Translations under genes and position numbers: made by a program
From: Candidatus Omnitrophota bacterium
Lineage (GTDB): Bacteria; Omnitrophota; Gorgyraeia; Gygaellales; Profunditerraquicolaceae
DNA: 6,807 bases
NCBI GenBank assembly: GCA_028687525.1
Contig: JAQTZX010000076.1
Location: forward strand, 1-6,807
Direction of reading: 5' to 3'
The notes under the pieces: model-generated
The model's database searches: none
Told to the model about the DNA's origin: nothing
The model's input: only the letters and a program-made list of their open reading frames with translations
Shown: positions 1 to 5,983 of the stretch, piece by piece
Position numbering within the stretch: position 1 is the stretch's first letter
Layout: every line of letters starts with the position of its first letter

Positions 1-139
1 GGGCCTGGTTGCCGTCCCGCAGGTCGATACTGCACCAGGCAGGCGCTTTGGTTATGATTTTACCGAGCCAGGAACGTTCCGGGAGAAATACGGCAGGATA
101 CGGATGGTACCGGTGAAACGGCATTCTTTTTGTTTTCAT
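1..139 (-). CDS. leuA: 2-isopropylmalate synthase, N-terminal fragment (cut by window edge)
   Basis: Only the first 46 codons are present; the gene runs off the left edge. The product condenses acetyl-CoA with 2-oxoisovalerate to give 2-isopropylmalate, the first committed step of leucine synthesis in the cytoplasm. Recognition rests on the N-terminal pattern: MPFHRYHPY, then LPERSW, then ITKAPAWCSIDLRDGNQA. This matches the start of the long yeast/actinobacterial class of LeuA, where the DLRDGNQ segment supplies the metal-binding Asp and catalytic Arg of the HMG-CoA-lyase-like TIM barrel. The chosen ATG (137-139) has AAAGG at 149-153, 9 nt upstream; an in-frame ATG at codon 6 is an alternative. 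The gene lies behind a leucine-rich leader ORF and a terminator, which independently supports a leucine biosynthetic role. Identity is fairly sure despite the short fragment. Confidence 0.88.
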   Translation of the reverse strand, partial: MKTKRMPFHRYHPYPAVFLPERSWLGKIITKAPAWCSIDLRDGNQA

Positions 140-159
140 GACGGACCGCCTTTCTTTTA

Positions 160-185
160 CGCCGGCGCTTCCCTGGATTCCGGCG
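160..185 (-). other. small hairpin just upstream of the leuA ribosome binding site
   Basis: The arms CGCCGG (180-185) and CCGGCG (160-165) are perfect 6-bp complements around a 14-nt loop. There is no T-tract on either side, so this is not a terminator. It lies between the attenuator terminator and the leuA Shine-Dalgarno sequence (149-153). It may be a spacer or mRNA-stability hairpin, or simply a chance GC-rich palindrome. Confidence 0.35.
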
Positions 186-190
186 GCCCG

Positions 191-230
191 TAAAATAAAA
201 ACGCCACCGGCCTCTTTCGGAAGCGGTGGC
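191..230 (-). terminator. rho-independent terminator of the leuA attenuator
   Basis: Reading the minus strand, GCCACCG (230-224) pairs perfectly with CGGTGGC (209-203). An inner CTT/AAG pairing is possible around the loop. The stem is followed directly by GTTTTTATTTTA (202-191), a classic U-tract. It lies between the leucine-rich leader ORF and leuA, so it is read as segment 3:4 of a transcription attenuator. No other terminator is visible after the patatin gene, so it probably also ends transcripts of the upstream exporter operon. On the plus strand the stem is followed by TTTTAGTTTC, so it may work weakly in both directions, but no plus-strand gene reads into it. Confidence 0.88.
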
Positions 231-285
231 TTTTAGTTTCTGTTTCTTTATATACCTGTTATTCTATGACTAAACGCACCCCTCC
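219..285 (-). promoter_or_regulatory. predicted antiterminator pairing (segments 2:3) of the leuA attenuator
   Basis: GGAGGGGTG (285-277) can pair with CACC-G-CTTCC (228-219). This gives 9 base pairs with one G bulge (224) and one G-U wobble. The second arm occupies most of the 5' arm of the terminator stem, so the two structures cannot coexist. That is expected of an antiterminator which forms when a ribosome stalls on the leucine codons of the leader. The pairing was found by eye; no folding energy was computed. Confidence 0.65.
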
Positions 286-350
286 TCAAGCCTATCCCTG
301 TAAAAGAGATAGGAGCAGTCCCTGAAGCAGCGCGTTTAATTCGATAGAAT
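261..350 (-). promoter_or_regulatory. predicted leader pairing (segments 1:2, anti-antiterminator)
   Basis: Two 7-nt arms in the start of the leader ORF have perfect complements downstream of its stop codon, in the correct nested order. ATTCTAT (350-344) pairs with ATAGAAT (267-261), and TAAACGC (338-332) pairs with GCGTTTA (277-271). Within this, CTCCT (315-311, leucine codons) can also pair with AGGAG (286-282). These pairings occupy or abut the first arm of the antiterminator. Their formation would leave the terminator free to fold, and a ribosome on the leader would disrupt them. Confidence 0.62.
291..313 (-). other. small hairpin spanning the end of the leucine leader ORF
   Basis: CCTATC (313-308) and GATAGG (296-291) are perfect 6-bp complements separated by 11 nt. 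The stem covers the CTC/CTA leucine codons and the TAG stop of the leader ORF. It could be the pause hairpin that synchronises polymerase with the translating ribosome, nested inside the longer leader pairing. Confidence 0.5.
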
Positions 351-360
351 AGTTTTTCAT
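292..360 (-). CDS. leuL: leucine-rich attenuator leader peptide
   Basis: A 22-codon ORF runs from ATG (360-358) to TAG (294-292). It reads MKNYSIELNALL then QGLLLSLLQG. Eight of the 22 residues are leucine, five of them in the six-codon stretch LLLSLL. Five different leucine codons are used (TTA, CTG, CTT, CTC, CTA). It sits between a strong promoter and a rho-independent terminator ahead of leuA, so it is read as a leader peptide whose translation senses charged tRNA-Leu. When leucine is short, stalling would favour the antiterminator and let transcription enter leuA. No Shine-Dalgarno sequence precedes the ATG and the predicted +1 is about 2 nt upstream, so translation may be leaderless. 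The symbol is used by analogy with enterobacterial leu leaders; the sequence itself is not homologous as far as I can tell. Confidence 0.85.
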   Translation of the reverse strand: MKNYSIELNALLQGLLLSLLQG

Positions 361-368
361 GTGCATAA

Positions 369-397
369 AGTATATCCCGGATTTTCGTCTTTGTCAA
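369..397 (-). promoter_or_regulatory. sigma70-type promoter for the leuL-leuA unit
   Basis: On the minus strand a perfect -35 TTGACA (397-392) is followed by exactly 17 bp and a -10 TATACT (374-369), which matches five of six consensus bases. The predicted start is near A362, or A360 if the spacing is slightly longer, so at or beside the leader ATG (360). The -35 begins 14 nt after the patatin stop codon, so leuA has its own promoter and does not rely on the exporter operon. Confidence 0.85.
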
Positions 398-410
398 CCC
401 GGATCTCACA

Positions 411-1613
411 TCAGTTTTTTTTCATACCGGGAGGAGTTTTTCTCCAGGGATATCCCTGCGAAGCTTCTTCGAAACCCAGGTTGAAAAGTTCCCGCATTTC
501 AGCAGGATCGAAAAGTTCTTTTGATCTCGGCACGTGGGACGGCGGGATATAAGCAAGATTGAAATCACCGTTTCCTTTCGCCGAAAACATGTAAAGCTGA
601 TACAAGTCTCCGATACTCTGGGAATTGGTCAAAGAGTCGACCGTGCGCTCGGCGATCGCGGAAAGCTTATCCGGGACTTCTTTATAAAACGCGTCGACAT
701 AACCGTTGCGTATCACATAAATTTTGTATTTATCCCGGGAAACATCAATCCCTTTTTCCTTAAGGGCTTTATCAAACCCCTGCAAAACATCGTAGATGAA
801 AAACACCTGTTTGGTTATCCCCCCATCGACATGCATCTCATCATACATTCCGTCATTAACTTCCGCGTTCAGATAAACAGGCGGGAACACAACCGGAATA
901 GACGCCGACGCCAGGATGACCTTGCGGAAAAGTTTTAAAGCCTTGTCGCCGCCGATGGCGGCGATTTTCCCCATATCCCAGATAACAAGCCGTCCCGCAT
1001 CCAGATTCGTGGTCCCCACATAAAGCCTGCGGCCTTTCTCGTATTCAGCGGATATCGTTTTTAACAATGGCTCGTTAAAATACCGTTCGATATGCCGCTC
1101 CAGAGACCGGGTACTTGCCAGAGAATTAACGAAAGGAATCCGTATCCGCATAATATCTTTCGTGGAATATTTCGTATAGAATTCTTTTAACTTATCATCG
1201 TATTCGCTTCCTAAAAAAGCGAAAGGGGCGATTATCGCACCGGTGCTTATGCCGGTAACTACTTTAAAGACCGGGCGCGTACCGGATTCCGACCACCCGT
1301 TCAGCAATCCCGCGCCGTAAGCGCCGTTCGCGGCCCCCCCCGAAATGGCAAGCACGTGATAAACCCGGCCGGTGATAAAGTTTAAAAAAGACGGGTTGTC
1401 TTTCGCTTCCTGCTCAAACAATCTTAAAAAATCATTCTTGAAACAATCGCTGGGGACCCCGCTGAAAGCCCGGATATCCCGCAGGCCGAAGATACTGACG
1501 CTGCCTAATAAATTCTCCGGAACAGCGTGCCGCGCGCTTGCGCATCCGGACATAAAAAAAACGATTATACCGAACAGATATAACCGTTTTCTTACCTTGG
1601 GGAACAAAACCAT
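411..1613 (-). CDS. patatin-like phospholipase, predicted lipoprotein
   Basis: This 400-residue protein is predicted to hydrolyse acyl esters of phospholipids or lysophospholipids at the envelope. It opens with a basic n-region (KVRKR, residues 6-10), a hydrophobic stretch (11-21) and a lipobox MSGC with Cys24 as the likely lipidation site. The patatin fold is clear: an oxyanion loop SGGAANGAYG (91-100), nucleophile elbow GISTG (121-125) with Ser123, the block LASASIPVVFPPV (234-246) and the dyad Asp263 in VDGG. All catalytic residues are intact. The start is secure: GGAGG (1625-1621) lies 7 nt before the ATG, and the ATG shares one base with the stop of the HD-GYP gene (TAATG). It is the last gene of the exporter operon. 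It could act in lipid remodelling, toxicity or detoxification at the membrane; the substrate is unknown. A run of eight A (422-415) lies in its last codons. Confidence 0.88.
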   Translation of the reverse strand: MVLFPKVRKRLYLFGIIVFFMSGCASARHAVPENLLGSVSIFGLRDIRAFSGVPSDCFKNDFLRLFEQEAKDNPSFLNFITGRVYHVLAISGGAANGAYGAGLLNGWSESGTRPVFKVVTGISTGAIIAPFAFLGSEYDDKLKEFYTKYSTKDIMRIRIPFVNSLASTRSLERHIERYFNEPLLKTISAEYEKGRRLYVGTTNLDAGRLVIWDMGKIAAIGGDKALKLFRKVILASASIPVVFPPVYLNAEVNDGMYDEMHVDGGITKQVFFIYDVLQGFDKALKEKGIDVSRDKYKIYVIRNGYVDAFYKEVPDKLSAIAERTVDSLTNSQSIGDLYQLYMFSAKGNGDFNLAYIPPSHVPRSKELFDPAEMRELFNLGFEEASQGYPWRKTPPGMKKN

Positions 1614-2212
1614 TAAATCACCTCCCCGGAATCCGGATACGACGCCTCAAACACGGAATCCTTTCTCTCAAGAAGCAACATGCTTACCGCGACAACTTCG
1701 GGATCGTATAATAAACCGCAGTTTTGCGCGATCTCTTCCCGGGCTTTATTGACGGATAATGCCGGCCTATACACTTGAGGGAAAACCATTGTCGCAATCA
1801 CATCCGCAACCGCCACTATTTTAGCGACCGGGTTGATATCCTCCGCCCGCAAGCCGAACGGATATCCTGAACCATCCAATCTTTCGTGGTGCTGCAGCGC
1901 TACCTCCGCGACAACAGGATCTGATCTTACGGCCCGCAGCAAACGATACCCTTCCTCCGGATGCTGCCTGATCAATACCCGCTCCTTCTCGTCGAGCGGC
2001 CCCGTTTTATTGATAATTTCCGGCGGTAACCGCGTTTTCCCGATATCATGAACAACCGCCGCGAAACGGATGTGCTCGACCGCCTTACCGCAATATTTCA
2101 TTTCTCCGGCAATAGCGCAGGCAAATCCGGCAACGCGCCTGCCGTGGGCAAGAACCATTTTATGCTTATTTAACAGTTTTGTGATCAAAATCAGTGATTT
2201 CGAATCCGCCAT
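1613..2212 (-). CDS. standalone HD-GYP domain phosphohydrolase
   Basis: This 199-residue cytoplasmic protein consists of little more than an HD-GYP domain, the class that includes cyclic-di-GMP (and some cGAMP) phosphodiesterases. The metal-binding set is complete: His23 (AHGRRVAGFA), HDIGK with His55-Asp56 and Lys59, His84 (RQHPEEG), His108-His109 in HHERLDGSGYP, and Asp137 in VAVADV. The GYP signature is at 116-118. No receiver, PAS or membrane segment precedes the domain, so its input may come through partners or by dosage. I chose the ATG at 2212-2210, 4 nt after the RND stop. A TTG start at 2275 would add 21 residues that only mirror the RND reading frame. Shine-Dalgarno support is weak, which suggests coupling to RND translation. 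The 3' end overlaps the patatin start by one base. Substrate specificity is inferred from the family only. Confidence 0.88.
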   Translation of the reverse strand: MADSKSLILITKLLNKHKMVLAHGRRVAGFACAIAGEMKYCGKAVEHIRFAAVVHDIGKTRLPPEIINKTGPLDEKERVLIRQHPEEGYRLLRAVRSDPVVAEVALQHHERLDGSGYPFGLRAEDINPVAKIVAVADVIATMVFPQVYRPALSVNKAREEIAQNCGLLYDPEVVAVSMLLLERKDSVFEASYPDSGEVI

Positions 2213-2216
2213 ATTT

Positions 2217-5200
2217 TCACTGTTTGAAAAGTTTTCGCTCGAAACGCTCCAGGTACCAGAAAACCACGGGGACAAGGACGAACGTGAATACGATCGAAGC
2301 GAGCATCCCCCCGGTCATGACCGCGCCCATGGATTGTTTCGCCCCCATGACCGACCAGAGCTGGGGCAGAACCCCCAGGATGATGGCGATGGAAGCCATC
2401 ATGATCGCCCGGAATTTCTCGGAAGCCCCCAGCCACAAAGCCTCCTTGACCGGCACCCCCTCCTTAATTTTTATCAAAGTATAATCCAAAAGCAGGATCG
2501 CGTTATTCACCACCATCCCCACCAGCATGACCACGCCCATCAATGACGCAATATTAATGGACTGCCCCAGGAAAAACAGCCCCGCGATCATCCCGGAGAT
2601 GGAAGTAAACACGGTGGTCATGACCGCCCAGGGATACGCCACCAGCGAATCCATCAGGGCGCACAAAAGCATGAACGTCAGGATAACCGCCAGCACAAAC
2701 GCCTTGCCAAGCTCCCGGTTGGCCTCATCCATATACTCCGAACTCCCCACATACCTATACCCGTACCCTTCCGGGAATTGTATGGCCTTGAATTCTTTAT
2801 CCAGTATGCCCGAAACAATACCCAGTGAACTTTTTCCCAGGAAACCGTCAAGGTGTATGACCCGCACTCTATCCCGGTGCCGGATAGTCGGGATGGCTTT
2901 ATCGGTCGTTAAATGCCCGAGTTCATCCAAAGGAATAAGCCCTTTGCGCGAAAGCACGGACATTACTTTTATATCGTCGAAATCCTGCGCGTACACGTCA
3001 TTCAACTCGATATTGACCTTGTATTCTTCGCCTTTTTCCTTATAAGTATTGGAATCCTCCCCGTACACGGACGAGCGGAAACTCGACCCGACGGAGGCGG
3101 CGGTGATCCCGTATTCGACAAGCTTCTCCTGCAAAGGTTTCATCCGGATCTCAACGCGGGGATATTTGTAGGACAGAATTACGCTTTTAAAATATCCGCT
3201 TCCCTGCATCAAATCTTTCATCTTATGAGAAAGCCGGATCATGGTGTCATAATCGACCCCGTACAGATCGATAGCCACGTCTCCGGTGCCCGATTCGGCG
3301 GACATGCCCCGGTCATAACTTACTTCAACATCGGGAATCGCGGCGATAAACTTGGTAAGCTCATCCATGATATCCGTATCTTCCCGCTTGCGGTCTTTTA
3401 AGGGCACCAGGTCAAAAGTAATGGCGGCATTCTCGACTCCATTCTCTCCTATCTTGGTCAAATACGATTTTTTCTCCGGGATTTTCTCCAGATATCCCTC
3501 CACCAGCCTGCAGACTTCCAGAGTGCGTTCTATGGTAGAGCCCTGCGGCAAAACCATGTTTATGGTAAACTGATTTCCATCGTATTTCGGGGTAAAATCG
3601 TTCTCGATATACGGAACCAGCATCAACGCCCCGAAAAACAACAGGATAACGGCAGCTATGGTCGTTTTGGGATACCGGAAAATAAGCTCAAAGATATGCC
3701 GGTATTCTTTTTTTAGAAAATCCATGCCGGCATCGATGCCTTTGCGTACCCAATGCAGAGGAGTTAATACTACATCTAAAAAGATATTATGCCTGCCGGT
3801 CGCCGGTTTATTTTCTGTTTTAGGCCTGAGTATCGCGGCGCACATCATGGGCGTCAGGCAAAACGAAGCCAGCAATGAGAAAAGCGTGGCATAGACAACC
3901 GTGAGGCCGAACGACTTCATAAATACCCCGACAATCCCGCCCATCATGGAAAGCGGCATAAAAACGACCAGGTTCGTGCCGGTGGCGGCGATAACCGGGA
4001 TAACGACTTCTTTCGTACCGTCGATAGCCGCCTTGACCGGATCGTTGGACCGTTCAAGATGGACCATAACATTCTCGATGATGACAATGGCGTTTGAGAT
4101 CAGCGTTCCCAGCACGGAAGCTATGGCAAGCAGAGTCAGCATGTTGATAGAGAACTTGGACGCCCACATCGGGAAGAAAGTCGAAACGATCGAAGTCGGG
4201 ATAATGATGCAGGCGATGACCGCGATATCCCACCTGCCCACGAATAAATAAAGAATTGCCGCGGTAAGCAAAAGGCCGGCAAGAATGCTCCATTTCGTAT
4301 CATTAGTCTCATTAACAATGAACGTGGTGGTATCCGTGGCGATATCCAGCTTTATGCCCTGCGGCAGGATTTTCCGGAACGAATCCAGCCGCCGCTCCAT
4401 TTCCCGGGCAATGGACACCGCATTTCCGTCCGAGGCCTTATTGATCGAAAGACCCACCACTTCCCTGCCGTTATACCGGGCCATGGAATCTATCTTTTTA
4501 TAACCATCCTGGATAACCGCGATATCCTTGAGTTGAAAACTCGAGCCGTCGGAAGAAACCATCCGCATCTGCGCGATCTCATCTACACTTTCAAATTCCC
4601 CGGTAAACCTGACCCCCTGGGAATTAAAACCCTTCTCCAGCGCGCCGGCAGGGATATTCAGGTTCTTGGCCTTCATCGCGCCGATCACTTCGCCGATAGA
4701 AATATAATGCTGTTTCATGAGCATCGGATCCAGCCATACGTTGATCTGGCGTTTTTTGCCGCCGTAAACATCGACCTTGGCCACGCCGGCAATAGAGGAA
4801 AATTTCGTTTTCAGGGTCTTGTCGGCATACTCATAGAGGTCGCGGCCGTCGAGCGTATCGCTGGAAAGCACCAGTTCCATTACCGGCACGATCAAAGGAT
4901 CGAATTTCTCGATCACGGGTTTCTCGACGGCATCCGGGAGATCGTTGAGTATCGCGTCAACCTTGTCTTTCACTTCGATGGATTTGACATTGACGTCCGC
5001 TTCGATCAAAAACTCGATGGAAACAAATCCCAGGCTTTCATATGCCCTGCTTTCGATATTCTTGATCTCGGATATCTCGGAAACCGCATCCTCGACCTTT
5101 TTCACGACCAGGGTTTCCACTTCCAGCGGCGTTGCGCCCGGATAGGTCACCGAAACCGTAACGATGGGAAAATCCATCTTCGGATTCTCTTCAACCAGCA

Positions 5201-5288
5201 GATTGGAATAACTATACAGGCCCAGCACGACAAATACCAGGACGAACATAATGGTGGTAACGCGGTGTTTTACAAAAAATTCTATCAT
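2217..5288 (-). CDS. RND-superfamily permease (HAE1/AcrB-like) with altered proton-relay residues
   Basis: This 1023-residue inner-membrane pump has the full RND length and layout. It has TM1 at about 10-28, a large periplasmic porter loop, TM2-TM6 from about residue 333, TM7 (TTIAAVILLFFGALMLVPYI), a second periplasmic loop and TM8-TM12 near the C-terminus. Porter motifs typical of the family are visible: YPGATPLEVE, then VDVYGG. The charged relay of AcrB is missing. The TM4 motif reads GTLISNAIVIIEN, with Ser398 and Asn399 where AcrB has Asp407 and Asp408. TM10 reads VVNNAILLLDY, with Asn928 at the position of Lys940. Glu405 in TM4 is kept. The start ATG overlaps the adaptor stop as ATGA, with AGG-rich sequence upstream. 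The neighbouring TolC and adaptor genes point to tripartite export; the cargo is unknown. It could be a divergent active pump or one with different energetics. Confidence 0.93.
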   Translation of the reverse strand: MIEFFVKHRVTTIMFVLVFVVLGLYSYSNLLVEENPKMDFPIVTVSVTYPGATPLEVETLVVKKVEDAVSEISEIKNIESRAYESLGFVSIEFLIEADVNVKSIEVKDKVDAILNDLPDAVEKPVIEKFDPLIVPVMELVLSSDTLDGRDLYEYADKTLKTKFSSIAGVAKVDVYGGKKRQINVWLDPMLMKQHYISIGEVIGAMKAKNLNIPAGALEKGFNSQGVRFTGEFESVDEIAQMRMVSSDGSSFQLKDIAVIQDGYKKIDSMARYNGREVVGLSINKASDGNAVSIAREMERRLDSFRKILPQGIKLDIATDTTTFIVNETNDTKWSILAGLLLTAAILYLFVGRWDIAVIACIIIPTSIVSTFFPMWASKFSINMLTLLAIASVLGTLISNAIVIIENVMVHLERSNDPVKAAIDGTKEVVIPVIAATGTNLVVFMPLSMMGGIVGVFMKSFGLTVVYATLFSLLASFCLTPMMCAAILRPKTENKPATGRHNIFLDVVLTPLHWVRKGIDAGMDFLKKEYRHIFELIFRYPKTTIAAVILLFFGALMLVPYIENDFTPKYDGNQFTINMVLPQGSTIERTLEVCRLVEGYLEKIPEKKSYLTKIGENGVENAAITFDLVPLKDRKREDTDIMDELTKFIAAIPDVEVSYDRGMSAESGTGDVAIDLYGVDYDTMIRLSHKMKDLMQGSGYFKSVILSYKYPRVEIRMKPLQEKLVEYGITAASVGSSFRSSVYGEDSNTYKEKGEEYKVNIELNDVYAQDFDDIKVMSVLSRKGLIPLDELGHLTTDKAIPTIRHRDRVRVIHLDGFLGKSSLGIVSGILDKEFKAIQFPEGYGYRYVGSSEYMDEANRELGKAFVLAVILTFMLLCALMDSLVAYPWAVMTTVFTSISGMIAGLFFLGQSINIASLMGVVMLVGMVVNNAILLLDYTLIKIKEGVPVKEALWLGASEKFRAIMMASIAIILGVLPQLWSVMGAKQSMGAVMTGGMLASIVFTFVLVPVVFWYLERFERKLFKQ

Positions 5289-5983
5289 AGCGACCTGCCT
5301 TTGGTACCGGTTTGCCGCGGCGCCGCACTGGAGACAATCCGCACTTTATCGTTTTCCGTCAACATACTGCGGCCGTTGAAAACTATTTGATCTCCCGCGT
5401 GAATCCCCTCGCTAATCACCGTGCCGTAGCCGTTGCGGGAATCGATCTTTACCTGAACTCTTTTTGCCTGCCCATTTTCCACTTTCCAAAGATAATAATC
5501 ATCCCCGGAAAAATCCAGGATATCATTAGGCACCACCAGCACCCGGGATAATATCTGTGTGCGCACAAAAACCACCGATAAAGCTCCCGCCGGAACAGCT
5601 TCTTTGAATTCAACCTCTACAGGAAACATCCCGGTATCGACATCCAATTCCCTGCCCAGTGAGGTTATCGTACCGCATGGTTCGCCGGCATCGGAGCGGC
5701 AAACCTCCTGCCCCTCCCGCAGTTTATCCTTTATATCCCCGGTGACAAAACCCGTGCCGCGTTTCTGCTCAGTTCCCCGGACGGTAAGCTTGGTATACAC
5801 CGGAACATCTCCTGCCGCGATCTTTTCCACCGTCACCGGCTTACCGGACCGCTCCCATTCGCAGACAAAACTGACGATAACCCGGCCGCGGTCGGCATTC
5901 ACCAGCCTTATCCTTATGAATACGGCAAGAAAACACGCCAGCACTATCCCCGCGTATATGGCCCGCTTATGATTTTTTTTCAT
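5285..5983 (-). CDS. miniature RND periplasmic adaptor (membrane fusion protein)
   Basis: This 232-residue protein would bridge the RND pump and the TolC channel in the periplasm. It begins with a basic n-region and one hydrophobic segment (about 8-28), probably an uncleaved membrane anchor. The rest resembles the later part of RND adaptors: a half-lipoyl-like piece (KLREGQEV, 87-94), the beta-barrel strand VDTGMFPVEVEF (115-126) and the membrane-proximal domain (VPNDIL at 151-156; EGIHAGDQIVFNG at 192-204). Usual adaptors have about 350-400 residues. Here the alpha-helical hairpin and most of the biotinyl-lipoyl domain appear absent, replaced by a short link with Cys95 and Cys103. I chose the ATG at 5983-5981 over a TTG at 6010 because the hydrophobic anchor follows it closely. 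The gene overlaps the TolC gene by 17 nt and the RND gene by 4 nt. Confidence 0.82.
   Translation of the reverse strand: MKKNHKRAIYAGIVLACFLAVFIRIRLVNADRGRVIVSFVCEWERSGKPVTVEKIAAGDVPVYTKLTVRGTEQKRGTGFVTGDIKDKLREGQEVCRSDAGEPCGTITSLGRELDVDTGMFPVEVEFKEAVPAGALSVVFVRTQILSRVLVVPNDILDFSGDDYYLWKVENGQAKRVQVKIDSRNGYGTVISEGIHAGDQIVFNGRSMLTENDKVRIVSSAAPRQTGTKGRSL

Noticed and set aside
203..230. Terminator belonging to a plus-strand gene
   Set aside because: No credible plus-strand coding sequence reads into it. The longer U-tract is on the minus strand, between the leader ORF and leuA.
191..360. T-box riboswitch in front of leuA
   Set aside because: I could not find the conserved T-box sequence (AGGGTGG-ACCGCG) ahead of the terminator. 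A leucine-rich ORF with competing stems explains the region better.
534..938. Plus-strand open frame of 134 codons opposite the patatin gene
   Set aside because: It overlaps the catalytically intact patatin gene on the other strand and shows no family signature.
2213..2275. TTG-initiated N-terminal extension of the HD-GYP protein
   Set aside because: The 21 extra residues come from conserved RND C-terminal coding sequence in another frame. The ATG at 2212 directly after the RND stop fits the operon better.
4533..5390. Plus-strand open frame of 285 codons opposite the RND gene
   Set aside because: It is antisense to conserved RND codons, is rich in His/Arg/Asp as expected for a shadow frame, and has no recognisable domain or ribosome binding site.
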